Below, in pieces: positions 46,564 to 55,025 of a stretch of DNA of 64,000 nucleotides. The position numbers were made by a program, and so were the translations under genes. The notes beneath the pieces are model-generated. The model made no database searches. It worked only from the letters and a program-made list of their open reading frames with translations, and was not told the origin of the DNA. Every line of letters begins with the position of its first letter. Within the stretch, counting starts at the first letter, position 1. The DNA lies in the NCBI RefSeq assembly GCF_001831495.1, contig NZ_CP017689.1, forward strand, positions 930,001 through 994,000, given 5' to 3'. The DNA is from Thalassotalea crassostreae. Lineage in GTDB: Bacteria > Pseudomonadota > Gammaproteobacteria > Enterobacterales > Alteromonadaceae.

Positions 46564-47967
46564 ATGAATCGCTTAACTTCAATTCGACATGCTGTACAAG
46601 TAGTTTTATTACTATCTATAGGCAGCTTTAATGCACATGCTGAAAAAGTATCGCAGCAAGCCAACGTACTTTTTATTTTAGCCGATGATGTCGGTAGTCA
46701 AACTTTATCGCGAGATGGTAATCCTTTCTTTGAAACTCCACATATTGACGCGTTAGCGAGTTCGGGGATGTACTTCAAAAAGGGGTACTCGAATTACCCT
46801 ACGTGCAAACCCTCAAGAGCGGCAATATTATCTGGTCAATATGGGCCAAGAAATCATATTTATCGTGTTTCAGAAAAGCATATTGGTAATGAAGAAAAAA
46901 TTAAGTATCACGTGCCATTTGATACTCGGAACTTAGCGGTATCAACGATTAGTATTGCTGATAAATTTAAAGAAGCGGGCTATCAAACGGCGATGTTTGG
47001 CAAGTGGCATTTAGGGGCTAATGATACCAGCCCTGAAAACCATGGTTTTGACGTTGTCATTGAAAGTAATAATACGCACTTTAATGCTAAAACTGTACCT
47101 AGTATTGAATTAAAAGACGATGACTATATTGGTGATGTCTTTACCAAGCATGCCATAAATTTTATTGATGACTCAGTAAAAAATAACAAACCTTTTTTCT
47201 TATTTCTTCCTTATTACTTAATCCACAAACCTTGGGAGGCTAAACCAGATGATTTAGCTTATTTTGAAAAAAAGGGTGGCGATAGCTATAACCAAACAGA
47301 TAAAACCGTTGCTGCAATGGCTAAAAGTCTTGATGACAACGTAGGTAGGCTAATACAAGCGCTTAAAGCCAGAGGAATCGATGAAAACACGCTAATTGTT
47401 TTTACCTCTGATAATGGCGGATACAAAATGAATAATAATTTACTAAATGGTGAATTAAGAGAGTCGAAAGGGCAGTTATATGAAGGAGGAATACGGGTAC
47501 CTTACATCTTTAATTGGCCAGGAAAAATCCCCGCTCTAGAGAACACCAAGCAAGCAGTTATGGGAATTGATATTTTTCCGACATTGATGGGGCTTACAGG
47601 TATTGATGTAGCAAAAGAACATGTTCTAGACGGCATTAGTATTTCGCCAGTTTTAACCGGTCAAAAAGAGAAAATGGCTGCCAGAGATATGTTTTGGTTT
47701 TACCCTAAATGGGCTCGATTTAATAAGAAACAAAAAAAATGGAAAGATGAATGGCGCAATATGATCATTTCTCAAGGTTATAAATTGATTGAATATATAG
47801 ATAGCAACGAGTATGAGCTTTACAACTTAGTTGATGATGAAAATGAAACGACAGACTTGATTAAAGAAATGCCTGAAAAAGCGGAGCAGCTTAAAAAGAA
47901 ATTAGCTCAATGGAAAATTAGTGTGGATGCACCAACGCCAATTATTAATCCGAATTATATATATTAG
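46564..47967 (+). CDS. Type I sulfatase 2
   Basis: A 467-residue exported sulfatase. The signal peptide ends near NAHA. ILADDVGSQTLS, catalytic Cys81 in CKPSRAAILSGQ, GKWHLGANDT and TSDNGGYKM are conserved. It is the shortest of the set and the only one without a lysine-rich tail, ending PIINPNYIY. Distinct loops around the active site suggest a different sulfate position from its neighbours; the substrate is unknown. AGAAG lies before ATG. Confidence 0.92.
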   Translation: MNRLTSIRHAVQVVLLLSIGSFNAHAEKVSQQANVLFILADDVGSQTLSRDGNPFFETPHIDALASSGMYFKKGYSNYPTCKPSRAAILSGQYGPRNHIYRVSEKHIGNEEKIKYHVPFDTRNLAVSTISIADKFKEAGYQTAMFGKWHLGANDTSPENHGFDVVIESNNTHFNAKTVPSIELKDDDYIGDVFTKHAINFIDDSVKNNKPFFLFLPYYLIHKPWEAKPDDLAYFEKKGGDSYNQTDKTVAAMAKSLDDNVGRLIQALKARGIDENTLIVFTSDNGGYKMNNNLLNGELRESKGQLYEGGIRVPYIFNWPGKIPALENTKQAVMGIDIFPTLMGLTGIDVAKEHVLDGISISPVLTGQKEKMAARDMFWFYPKWARFNKKQKKWKDEWRNMIISQGYKLIEYIDSNEYELYNLVDDENETTDLIKEMPEKAEQLKKKLAQWKISVDAPTPIINPNYIY

Positions 47968-47987
47968 TGTAACAACAAGAGATAAAA

Positions 47988-49595
47988 ATGAAATCTTCAA
48001 TTATTAAAACTAGCGCTTTACTTGCTTCTTTATTAGCAACTACTGTCTTTACTAACGCGTTAGCTTCTCAAACAAGTAAAAAGCCTAATATTATTTTCAT
48101 TCTTGCCGACGATATGGGCTACGGTGAAGTACAAGCTTTAAACCCGACACGCGGTAAAATTCCTACACCAAACTTGAATCAAATGGCACAACAAGGAATG
48201 GTGTTTACTGACGCCCATACAACGTCATCGGTTTGTACACCTTCAAGGTATTCACTTTTAACAGGTCGTTATAACTGGCGAACAAAGTTACAAAACGGTG
48301 TGGTTAAAGGTAATGATGAACCTTTGATCAGTGAAGACAGAATGACTGTCGCATCAATGCTTCAAACCAATGGTTATACTACAAGTATCATTGGTAAATG
48401 GCATTTAAACTACAACTATGAAGGTGACTTTACTCCGCAAAAGACAAACAAGAAGAATGAGCTTTTTTTGCCATCGATAGCTCCGGTTGGGACGATAATA
48501 CCTGATGGCCCTATAACTCGCGGTTTTGATAGTTTTTATGGCTTCCATCATGCAAGGGAAATGAGTTCGTTGGTCATTGACAACAAAATTGTGGAAGAAA
48601 TTCAAACCAGCGAGATGTTACCAAGAATAACCGATAGAGCGACCTCGTTTATCAAAGAACAAGCTAAATCGGACAAGCCGTTTTTTTTGTATTTTGCTTT
48701 AAACTCACCGCATACACCAATTGTGCCAAGTAAAGAATGGATTGGTAAAAGTGGTATGGGAGATTATGGTGATTTTGTTATGCAAACGGATGCAAGTATT
48801 GGCGCGGTGATGGCGAGCTTGAAAGATAACGGTATTCTAGATAACACTTTAGTTATTTTTAGTACTGACAACGGTACCTCGCCTAAAGCAGATATTAAAG
48901 GCTTGATTAAGCAGGGGCATTTTCCAAGTGCAGACTTAAGAGGGGCAAAGGCAGATATCTGGGAAGGTGGGCATCGCGTACCTTTCATTGTAAGTTGGCC
49001 CAAAGGTGGTATTTCACCTGGAAGTATCTCCGCTCAAACTATTACGCTTGCTGACTTTATTCGCACTGTAGCCGATATTATTGACGTAGATATACCTAAA
49101 AACCAAGCAGAAGATAGTTTTAGCTTTTTGCCTGCGTTTGCCAAACAGCCAATTGAAAACGCTAGACAGGGTATTATTCATCATTCTATTCATGGTCGTT
49201 TTGCTATTCGAAGTGGCGATTGGAAATTGATTTTAGCACCTTCTTCAGGCGGGTGGTCACGCCCTCATGATGACGATGCGGAGGCTCAAGCTTTGCCAAA
49301 AGTTCAGTTATATAATATGAAAGAAGATCTTGGCGAAGATAATAATTTACAGGCAAAGTACCCTGAGAAAGTAAAGCAATTAACAGAACTATTGGTAGCC
49401 TATGTGAATCGTGGCAGAACGACTGAAGGTGAAAAGTTATTGAACGACACCGAAGTCGATGTTTTCAAAGTTGCTCTGAACAAGTTGTCTAAGAAAAGCA
49501 AAAAAAGTAAGAATAAAGATAAAAAGTCCAAAAAAGATAAAAAATCTAAAAAAGACAAAAATAAGAACAAAAAGTCTAAGCAAGATAACAAATAA
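47988..49595 (+). CDS. Type I sulfatase 3 with long Lys-rich tail
   Basis: A 535-residue exported sulfatase. Signal peptide about 1-27 (LLATTVFTNALA). ILADDMGYGEV, Cys83 in CTPSRYSLLTGRYNWR, GKWHLNYNYEG and STDNGTSPK mark the catalytic domain of the arylsulfatase A type. The last about 36 residues are mostly Lys with Ser, Asp and Asn (KKSKKSKNKDKKSKKDKK then repeated), the longest tail of the set. It follows sulfatase 2 by 20 bases and ends the operon before a terminator. Confidence 0.92.
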   Translation: MKSSIIKTSALLASLLATTVFTNALASQTSKKPNIIFILADDMGYGEVQALNPTRGKIPTPNLNQMAQQGMVFTDAHTTSSVCTPSRYSLLTGRYNWRTKLQNGVVKGNDEPLISEDRMTVASMLQTNGYTTSIIGKWHLNYNYEGDFTPQKTNKKNELFLPSIAPVGTIIPDGPITRGFDSFYGFHHAREMSSLVIDNKIVEEIQTSEMLPRITDRATSFIKEQAKSDKPFFLYFALNSPHTPIVPSKEWIGKSGMGDYGDFVMQTDASIGAVMASLKDNGILDNTLVIFSTDNGTSPKADIKGLIKQGHFPSADLRGAKADIWEGGHRVPFIVSWPKGGISPGSISAQTITLADFIRTVADIIDVDIPKNQAEDSFSFLPAFAKQPIENARQGIIHHSIHGRFAIRSGDWKLILAPSSGGWSRPHDDDAEAQALPKVQLYNMKEDLGEDNNLQAKYPEKVKQLTELLVAYVNRGRTTEGEKLLNDTEVDVFKVALNKLSKKSKKSKNKDKKSKKDKKSKKDKNKNKKSKQDNK

Positions 49596-49599
49596 TTTT

Positions 49600-49637
49600 C
49601 AGGCTTTCCTATAAAAGGAAGCCTGTCTTTTGTTTTT
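49600..49637 (+). terminator. Sulfatase operon terminator
   Basis: Stem CAGGCTTTCC / GGAAGCCTG (one bulged T) with TCTTTTGTTTTT after it. Sulfatase 4 starts 50 bases later, presumably from its own promoter or by readthrough. Confidence 0.75.
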
Positions 49638-49688
49638 AATTGTTGTATCAAATTAACATTAGCTAATAAAACATTTATCAGGAAAAAT

Positions 49689-51311
49689 ATGAAATCACTT
49701 AATTTCAAAGCTCTAGCACTTAGCTTAGCTGTTATATTACCGAGCGCTTTTGCTGCAGAAAAACCCAATATTGTTGTTATTTTTACCGATGACCAGTCAT
49801 ATACAGCCATGGGGGCAATGGGTAATACAGAAATAAAAACACCTAATATGGATCAGTTAGCTAATGACGGCGTTATTTTCGATCGTCATTACAACAATAC
49901 ACCTATTTGTATGGCAAGCCGTGCGTCCTTAATGACGGGGAAGTATGAATATAAGCACGGAGCCAATTTTCAACATGGCTCTATGACCAAAGAAACATTT
50001 TCAGGGGCTTACCCCGTTTTATTAAAGTCATCAGGTTACTACACCGGCTTTGCAGGGAAATTCGGCTTTCCAGTTACCGAAATAGTAACAACAAGTACAA
50101 ACCATAATAGCTACGATAAATTACCTGTTAATGAGTTTGACGACTGGGCTGGCGGGCTATCACAAACTGAATATGAGACTAAAAAGAATAAATATTTAGC
50201 TCAATATGCAGAAGAACATCCGCATTCTACACAAGCGTATGCGGCTTGGGCTGAAGATTTCATTATAAAAGCCAAAGCCAGCAAAAAGCCCTTTAATATG
50301 TCAGTGTATTTTAAGGCACCACACTTACCTAGTAAGCCAGATCCTGCCTTTGATGATGTTTTTAAAGGTATCACTTTTACGCCTGCTGAAAATTTCGGTA
50401 AAGAGCATGGAGAGCATCTCGCAGACCAAGCTAAGTTAGGTCGTCAGTATATTTCATACTATAAAAAATATGGTTATTTTGATAATTACAATGAAGTAAC
50501 CCGCAAATATTACCAATTAATTTACGGCGTCGACGTTGCCTTAGGCAAAATTAGAGCATCTCTTGAAGAACAAGGTGTAGCTGATAATACTGTGATTATT
50601 TTTACCTCAGATAATGGCTACTCGCAGGGGGCTCATGGTTTATCTGGCAAGACATTACCGTACGAAGAAGCATCACGAGCTCCTTTAATTATTTTTGATC
50701 CTAGAAACAAAGCCAATGGTAAGCGTCACTCAGCGTTAACTGCGGGGGTAGACTTAACGGCTACCATACTTGCTTTAGCAAGTGTAGAAGCCCCAAAGGA
50801 TATTGACGGTGTAAGTCTTTTACCATTACTTGCAGAAAATTCGCCAGAACAAGTAAGAGAGTCTGTAACGTTAATGCAACTATATGGTAGTGCCCCAACA
50901 CACACATTAGCGGTTGTTTCAGGTGATTTTAAGTACATTTTCTGGCCCTATGAAGAAGGTAAAATGAAAGCTCAAGAGGAGCTTTACCATGTCTCTAATG
51001 ATAGTTTAGAAATGAATAATTTGGCGCAAAACCCTGAGTATAAAAAGCAGTTAGAGTTGATGCGTAAAGTATACGATGCAGAGGTTGAAAAGTGGCAAGC
51101 TGAATCATTAAATTATAATAACTACCCACAATATGGCACTATTTTTAATCGTAACGTGAAATGGGAAGATAAGACTGAATTATTCTCTTCTGCCGCAAAG
51201 AACTCTTATCAAAAAGAACTTCAGGTTATAAATGGTAAGTCAATTGGCAAAAATAAAGATAAAAACAAAAATAAAAATAAGAAAAAGAAAGATAAAAAGA
51301 ATAAAAGTTAA
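49689..51311 (+). CDS. Type I sulfatase 4 with CxASR active site and Lys-rich tail
   Basis: A 540-residue exported sulfatase. Signal peptide about 1-22. FTDDQSYTAMGAM, Cys74 in CMASRASLMTGKYEYKHG (the CxAxR variant, Ala in place of Pro), GKFGFPVTE in place of the common GKWHLG, and TSDNGYSQG. The CxAxR form can still be converted to formylglycine in other families. The tail is GKNKDKNKNKNKKKKDKKNK plus Ser. It has a good AGGA ribosome site. It is convergent with sulfatase 5. The missing Trp-His in the GKW motif suggests a different substrate pocket. Confidence 0.9.
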   Translation: MKSLNFKALALSLAVILPSAFAAEKPNIVVIFTDDQSYTAMGAMGNTEIKTPNMDQLANDGVIFDRHYNNTPICMASRASLMTGKYEYKHGANFQHGSMTKETFSGAYPVLLKSSGYYTGFAGKFGFPVTEIVTTSTNHNSYDKLPVNEFDDWAGGLSQTEYETKKNKYLAQYAEEHPHSTQAYAAWAEDFIIKAKASKKPFNMSVYFKAPHLPSKPDPAFDDVFKGITFTPAENFGKEHGEHLADQAKLGRQYISYYKKYGYFDNYNEVTRKYYQLIYGVDVALGKIRASLEEQGVADNTVIIFTSDNGYSQGAHGLSGKTLPYEEASRAPLIIFDPRNKANGKRHSALTAGVDLTATILALASVEAPKDIDGVSLLPLLAENSPEQVRESVTLMQLYGSAPTHTLAVVSGDFKYIFWPYEEGKMKAQEELYHVSNDSLEMNNLAQNPEYKKQLELMRKVYDAEVEKWQAESLNYNNYPQYGTIFNRNVKWEDKTELFSSAAKNSYQKELQVINGKSIGKNKDKNKNKNKKKKDKKNKS

Positions 51312-51344
51312 TGCTCTTTCTACATTACTTTGAACAACCAATTA

Positions 51345-51369
51345 AGCGGCTCTTATGAGCCGCTTTTTA
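51345..51369 (+). terminator. Terminator after sulfatase 4
   Basis: Stem AGCGGCTC / GAGCCGCT with loop TTAT and a T run. The rest of 51370-51896 is AT-rich with no gene I can support; a short hairpin CTAATCAG / CTGATTAG lies at 51822-51855. Confidence 0.88.
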
Positions 51370-51896
51370 TATCGACTCTGTATTAACCCTGCTAGTTTCG
51401 TTATTAAATCTTAGTTAATGGCGCATGGAAATTATTCAATTTCGGGCATATTGAACTAGTCCTTGCTCAAAAATCTATCCATTAATTGAATGTCAAACGC
51501 TAAGCTATTTTTAAAGCAATCATTAAGTCCATAAGAATATCTCTTAGCTGATAAGTCTTACTATGCCTCAATAAAAACAAAGCATAATTTACCCTATAGT
51601 GCGGATACAAATAAGGTGATGCTAAAGTCAAAACAATAAACTATTAAAAAATTAGCTTGTAAGCAGAGTTTAATGAGAAAAGTTGGCCATAATTTGCAAT
51701 AAAATATTGCAATGATTAATTTTAGATACGCTTATGATGGCTATTAGTATAATAGGAGATAGTCGTGGGATTTGTTGCCAATGCTTTATGCTTGAACAGC
51801 ATCAGCAACAAATATTTTTAACTAATCAGCAATAAGGTAATTTACTGATTAGCCGCACAAGGATGTAGTTAAACAACTAATATGTATTAGTTCAGA

Positions 51897-53513
51897 CTAT
51901 ATCGCTTTGTCTTTGTTCTTTTTATCTTTGTTTTTTTTGTTCTTATTTTTCTTTTTATCTTTGTTTTTGACCTTTTTAACTTTCCCTGATTTAACCGCGA
52001 CAATTCCTTCGATTTTATCAATCGTTTTTTGCTCTAACCATTTAAATTCACCAGCTTCAGTGTTGCGCCACTTTTCCATGCCTGCAGCCATATTCTTAGC
52101 TACTTCGGGTAATGACTTAATTGCATTAACACGCTCATTAGGGTCATTCCTAACGTCAAATAATACATTGCCTTGTGCTGTTTCAATATACTTATAATTT
52201 TCGGTTACCATAGCTATGCCATTATAAATTTCCGCATATGCTGCAGTTCTTGCGATATCACCACTGCCATCAAGTATTGGTTTTAAGCTGTATCCTTTGG
52301 CTGCGGTACGCTGTTTAACTGGTACTTCTGCAACATCTAATGCTGTTTGTACAACGTCAAGTAACTCTACTGGACGATTAATTGCTTTACCTTCTTGGCC
52401 GCCAGGTAAATCTATTATTAAGCTAGCATTGAGTACTTCTTTATAAAACGTATACTTATGATTTAAGCCATGGTCACCTTCCATGATGCCGTGATCAGAG
52501 TAAAACACAATGAGTGTATTATCTCGCACACCTTTGTCATCAATCGCTTGTAATATACGACCCACTTGCTGATCTAAAAACGTGATCATGCCCGCATAAG
52601 CTGTACGCTTCTCTAATGCAACAGATTCATTACCTTTAAAAAGTTGGGTACGCATTAATCCTGGAATATCGCTGTGGTCTTTATCGATAATTACAGGTGG
52701 CATTTGTTCTGGTGTGTACTTAACCATGCCTGGCGCATCATACGGGCCGTGTGGGCCTGAAAAGTTAACCCAAAGGAAAAAAGGTTGCTCTCTTTTATAA
52801 CCTTCAATCCAATTAACCGCTCGGTTGGCAATATTACCATCAAGGTAATCGTTTACAGGTAAAGTACTTATTTTACCTAAGTCTTTAACGAATGTTGGAA
52901 ATAGACCTTTTTTGTATATGTAGTCGGCATACATATCATGGCCATATTGCCATTTCATACCTGGATCTTTAGCCATTTTTTTGGCGCTGCTCGATAAAAC
53001 TGCACGACCATGTGATGACGTTGCCTCATCAAAGCCTATATCTTGTATTAGGCTAACATTGCCTCTATAAGGAGTGTCTTTTTCTAAGCCAACATTCGGT
53101 GTACGAATATGGGATTTTCCTATCCAAGATGTCGCGTAACCATTTTGTTGCAATGTGTTCGGTAAATTCCAACCATCGACAGGTACATTTTTTAACGTGC
53201 CATTGATGTAAAACCCTAGGTTATGGGGATACTGACCAGTGAGCATTGAGTTTCGTGACGGGCCGCACATTGTTCCTTGGACCACTGAGTTATTAAACTT
53301 AACCCCTTTTTTCGCCAAGGCATCTATATTCGGTGTTTGTATGTGTTTTGCGCCAAAAGCTCCAACATATTTAGCAGTTAAGTCGTCAGCGGCAATAAAA
53401 ATAATATTAGGTCGGTCGTGAGTTTCATTTTTTAAATCTTTGCTTAACGCTTGAGCGCTATTAACTAGTGCACCTATTAGGCATAATGGCAATAGGTAAG
53501 GAGTAAATTTCAT
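51897..53513 (-). CDS. Type I sulfatase 5 with Lys-rich tail
   Basis: A 538-residue exported sulfatase on the minus strand. Signal peptide about 1-23 (LPLCLIGALVNSAQA). AADDLTAKYVGAFG, Cys83 in CGPSRNSMLTGQYPHNLGFY, GKSHIRTPN and YSDHGIMEGDHGLNHKYTFY. This pattern resembles heparan/iduronate-type sulfatases, although the substrate is not known. The last about 28 residues are Lys-rich (KVKNKDKKKNKNKKNKDKK). It faces sulfatase 4 and is transcribed from its own promoter with a copy of the shared operator, so it is coregulated with the TonB receptor despite its orientation. Confidence 0.92.
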   Translation of the reverse strand: MKFTPYLLPLCLIGALVNSAQALSKDLKNETHDRPNIIFIAADDLTAKYVGAFGAKHIQTPNIDALAKKGVKFNNSVVQGTMCGPSRNSMLTGQYPHNLGFYINGTLKNVPVDGWNLPNTLQQNGYATSWIGKSHIRTPNVGLEKDTPYRGNVSLIQDIGFDEATSSHGRAVLSSSAKKMAKDPGMKWQYGHDMYADYIYKKGLFPTFVKDLGKISTLPVNDYLDGNIANRAVNWIEGYKREQPFFLWVNFSGPHGPYDAPGMVKYTPEQMPPVIIDKDHSDIPGLMRTQLFKGNESVALEKRTAYAGMITFLDQQVGRILQAIDDKGVRDNTLIVFYSDHGIMEGDHGLNHKYTFYKEVLNASLIIDLPGGQEGKAINRPVELLDVVQTALDVAEVPVKQRTAAKGYSLKPILDGSGDIARTAAYAEIYNGIAMVTENYKYIETAQGNVLFDVRNDPNERVNAIKSLPEVAKNMAAGMEKWRNTEAGEFKWLEQKTIDKIEGIVAVKSGKVKKVKNKDKKKNKNKKNKDKKNKDKAI

Positions 53514-53574
53514 AGTAATGGGTCCGAAGGTAGTTATTTTTATGTAGCTAATATGCTATATATTACTTACACTT

Positions 53575-53588
53575 TGATAACGTTGTCA
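53575..53588 (-). promoter_or_regulatory. Shared operator at the sulfatase 5 promoter
   Basis: On the minus strand TTGACAACGTTATCAAAG holds the palindrome TGACAACGTTATCA, again overlapping a TTGACA -35 box, with TAATAT 18 bases downstream. It lies about 62 bases before the start codon. The remainder of 53514-53773 holds no other feature. Confidence 0.6.
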
Positions 53589-53773
53589 AAATCGGTTTAA
53601 GATGTTTTTTTAGATGAACAATCCTGTTAACATTTCAAATAACATCTTATTTATTACAGCTCAAACTAAAGTTTATAAAATAGAGATGGACGTGATGGGA
53701 ATGTTCTAGTTGTTTCTGAATATGTTAAACAGTTTCGCCTGCATATTTAATCGAAATAGAACCTGCGATTAGT

Positions 53774-54163
53774 TTACTTAATTTTGACAAGTTCATCTTC
53801 GATTTCGTGCCAGCGCGTTGCAGAGAAAGTACTTGTTTGCAAAGGGTATTGATTGCCGTCAATATCGATTAAAAGTGATGTGTCTTGCAGGTGTTTAATC
53901 GCAGCAAAGTTTTGTATTGGAAAGTGCCAATAAACTTTATGATTATTTCTGCTCACAAGCTCGCTATCTGTAACAACTAAGGAAGGCCAATTTCGAGTAG
54001 ACCAAACCATAAAAAACAATATCAAACAGAGTAACTGAACGATATTGATAAACATTAAAATACCAGCAACAAAGCAACCAACCACAACAACTATCATAAT
54101 CAGTGATAGATAAAGGTAAACACCTTGAGGGAATTGGTAAGGTTTCGCCTTAAATTCTTTCAT
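53774..54163 (-). CDS. Small membrane protein of unknown function
   Basis: A 129-residue protein with two adjacent hydrophobic helices (LYLSLIMIVVVVGCFVAGILMFI and VQLLCLILFFMVW) followed by a soluble domain of about 70 residues. The layout of two helices and a small beta domain (LVVTDSELVSRNNHKVYWHFP) resembles bacterial PH-domain membrane proteins. No function is recognised. It lies between the sulfatase block and the OmpA-like lipoprotein, with no shared promoter evident. Confidence 0.55.
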   Translation of the reverse strand: MKEFKAKPYQFPQGVYLYLSLIMIVVVVGCFVAGILMFINIVQLLCLILFFMVWSTRNWPSLVVTDSELVSRNNHKVYWHFPIQNFAAIKHLQDTSLLIDIDGNQYPLQTSTFSATRWHEIEDELVKIK

Positions 54164-54226
54164 ACATTTAATACCTATTTATCTCAATTGGTATAATTCA
54201 TCACTAAAACTTCAGTTATCATAAAA

Positions 54227-54250
54227 AAGGCCAGTATTAATACTGACCTT
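54227..54250 (-). terminator. Terminator of the OmpA-like lipoprotein gene
   Basis: On the minus strand AAGGTCAGTATT / AATACTGGCCTT with one mismatch, then a T run. Confidence 0.75.
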
Positions 54251-54275
54251 GGTTACCGACTTTCATTCGATCTTA

Positions 54276-54740
54276 TTAGTAAATTAATTTTACATGACGA
54301 TCGGTTGAAGGGTTTATACCTTTGCGATTTGGATCGCCTTTACCCATGCTAGTCGCGGTTAAGCGCTCTTGATTGATTCCTGCATTTGCTAAATATACAT
54401 AAACAGCGTTAGCACGGCGTTTTGCTAAGTTATGGTTAAACTCTTCACCACCTACTTGATCGGTATGTCCTTGCAGTACAATTTGACCTGAGTCCACTGC
54501 TTTCATCGCATTTATATGAGTATCTAAAACTTGTTTGCTTTCCTCACTAAGTACATCTGAATTAAAGTCAAAGTATACAAACGGTTGTAAAGTTACTTCT
54601 ACCGTTTCTTCTGCTGGCGCTTCATCAATAATTGCAGCATCAAGATGCGGCTTTATTACATTTGCACTTTTAAAGTTCGCTTGCGATTGGCATCCGCTTA
54701 AAACGATAGCAGCTAAGCTTAAGCTAATAATTATTCTCAT
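54276..54740 (-). CDS. OmpA-family lipoprotein
   Basis: A 154-residue outer-membrane lipoprotein: MRIIISLSLAAIVLSGCQSQ with lipobox LSGC. After a short linker comes a complete OmpA C-terminal peptidoglycan-binding domain (about 50-154), YFDFNSDVLSEESKQVL, QGHTDQVGGEEFNHNLAKRRANAV, and STDRHVKLIY. The Asp and Arg residues that bind diaminopimelate (HTD, LAKRR) are present. It resembles Pal and YfiB. In E. coli yfiB lies between rplS and aroF-tyrA, and this gene is in a comparable place once the sulfatase block is removed; equivalence is inference. Confidence 0.85.
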   Translation of the reverse strand: MRIIISLSLAAIVLSGCQSQANFKSANVIKPHLDAAIIDEAPAEETVEVTLQPFVYFDFNSDVLSEESKQVLDTHINAMKAVDSGQIVLQGHTDQVGGEEFNHNLAKRRANAVYVYLANAGINQERLTATSMGKGDPNRKGINPSTDRHVKLIY

Positions 54741-54927
54741 ATTTTTCTCTGTTCAAAAATGTATGTCTTTAATTAAACTTATAACATGTTATCGTAATTT
54801 GCGATGCAAAACAGAAAAAATATTCTAATTGCGTACATTGCATTTATGATCGCTCGTTCTATATTTATTCCAAGTGATCAAATGCGGCTAACATAAAATA
54901 AACATTACATTAACATTAAAAGAAGAG

Positions 54928-54941
54928 TGACAGCGCTGTCA
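54928..54941. promoter_or_regulatory. Perfect 14-bp palindrome upstream of acs
   Basis: TGACAGCGCTGTCA is a perfect palindrome and fits the same TGAYANCGNTRTCA pattern as the three sulfatase-locus sites. It lies 84-98 bases before acs. LacI-family operators of this kind are known from sugar regulons of Alteromonadales. The regulator here is unknown. Confidence 0.55.
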
Positions 54942-55025
54942 TTTTGTGTTTTAGTAATAGCAGAAAGCAATTATCACTGACGATAAATCACAAAAATAAG
55001 TTAAGAAAATAGGTTTAGGCAGATT

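Noticed and set aside
51734..51835. 33-codon frame (MMAISIIGDSRGICCQCF...) between sulfatases 4 and 5
   Set aside because: No ribosome site, no recognisable family and a single short frame in AT-rich DNA; not supported as a gene.
51907..52197. Open plus-strand frame rich in Phe and Leu opposite sulfatase 5
   Set aside because: It is the antisense of the lysine-rich tail; AAA/AAG codons read as TTT/CTT on the other strand. The same applies to 49400-49810.
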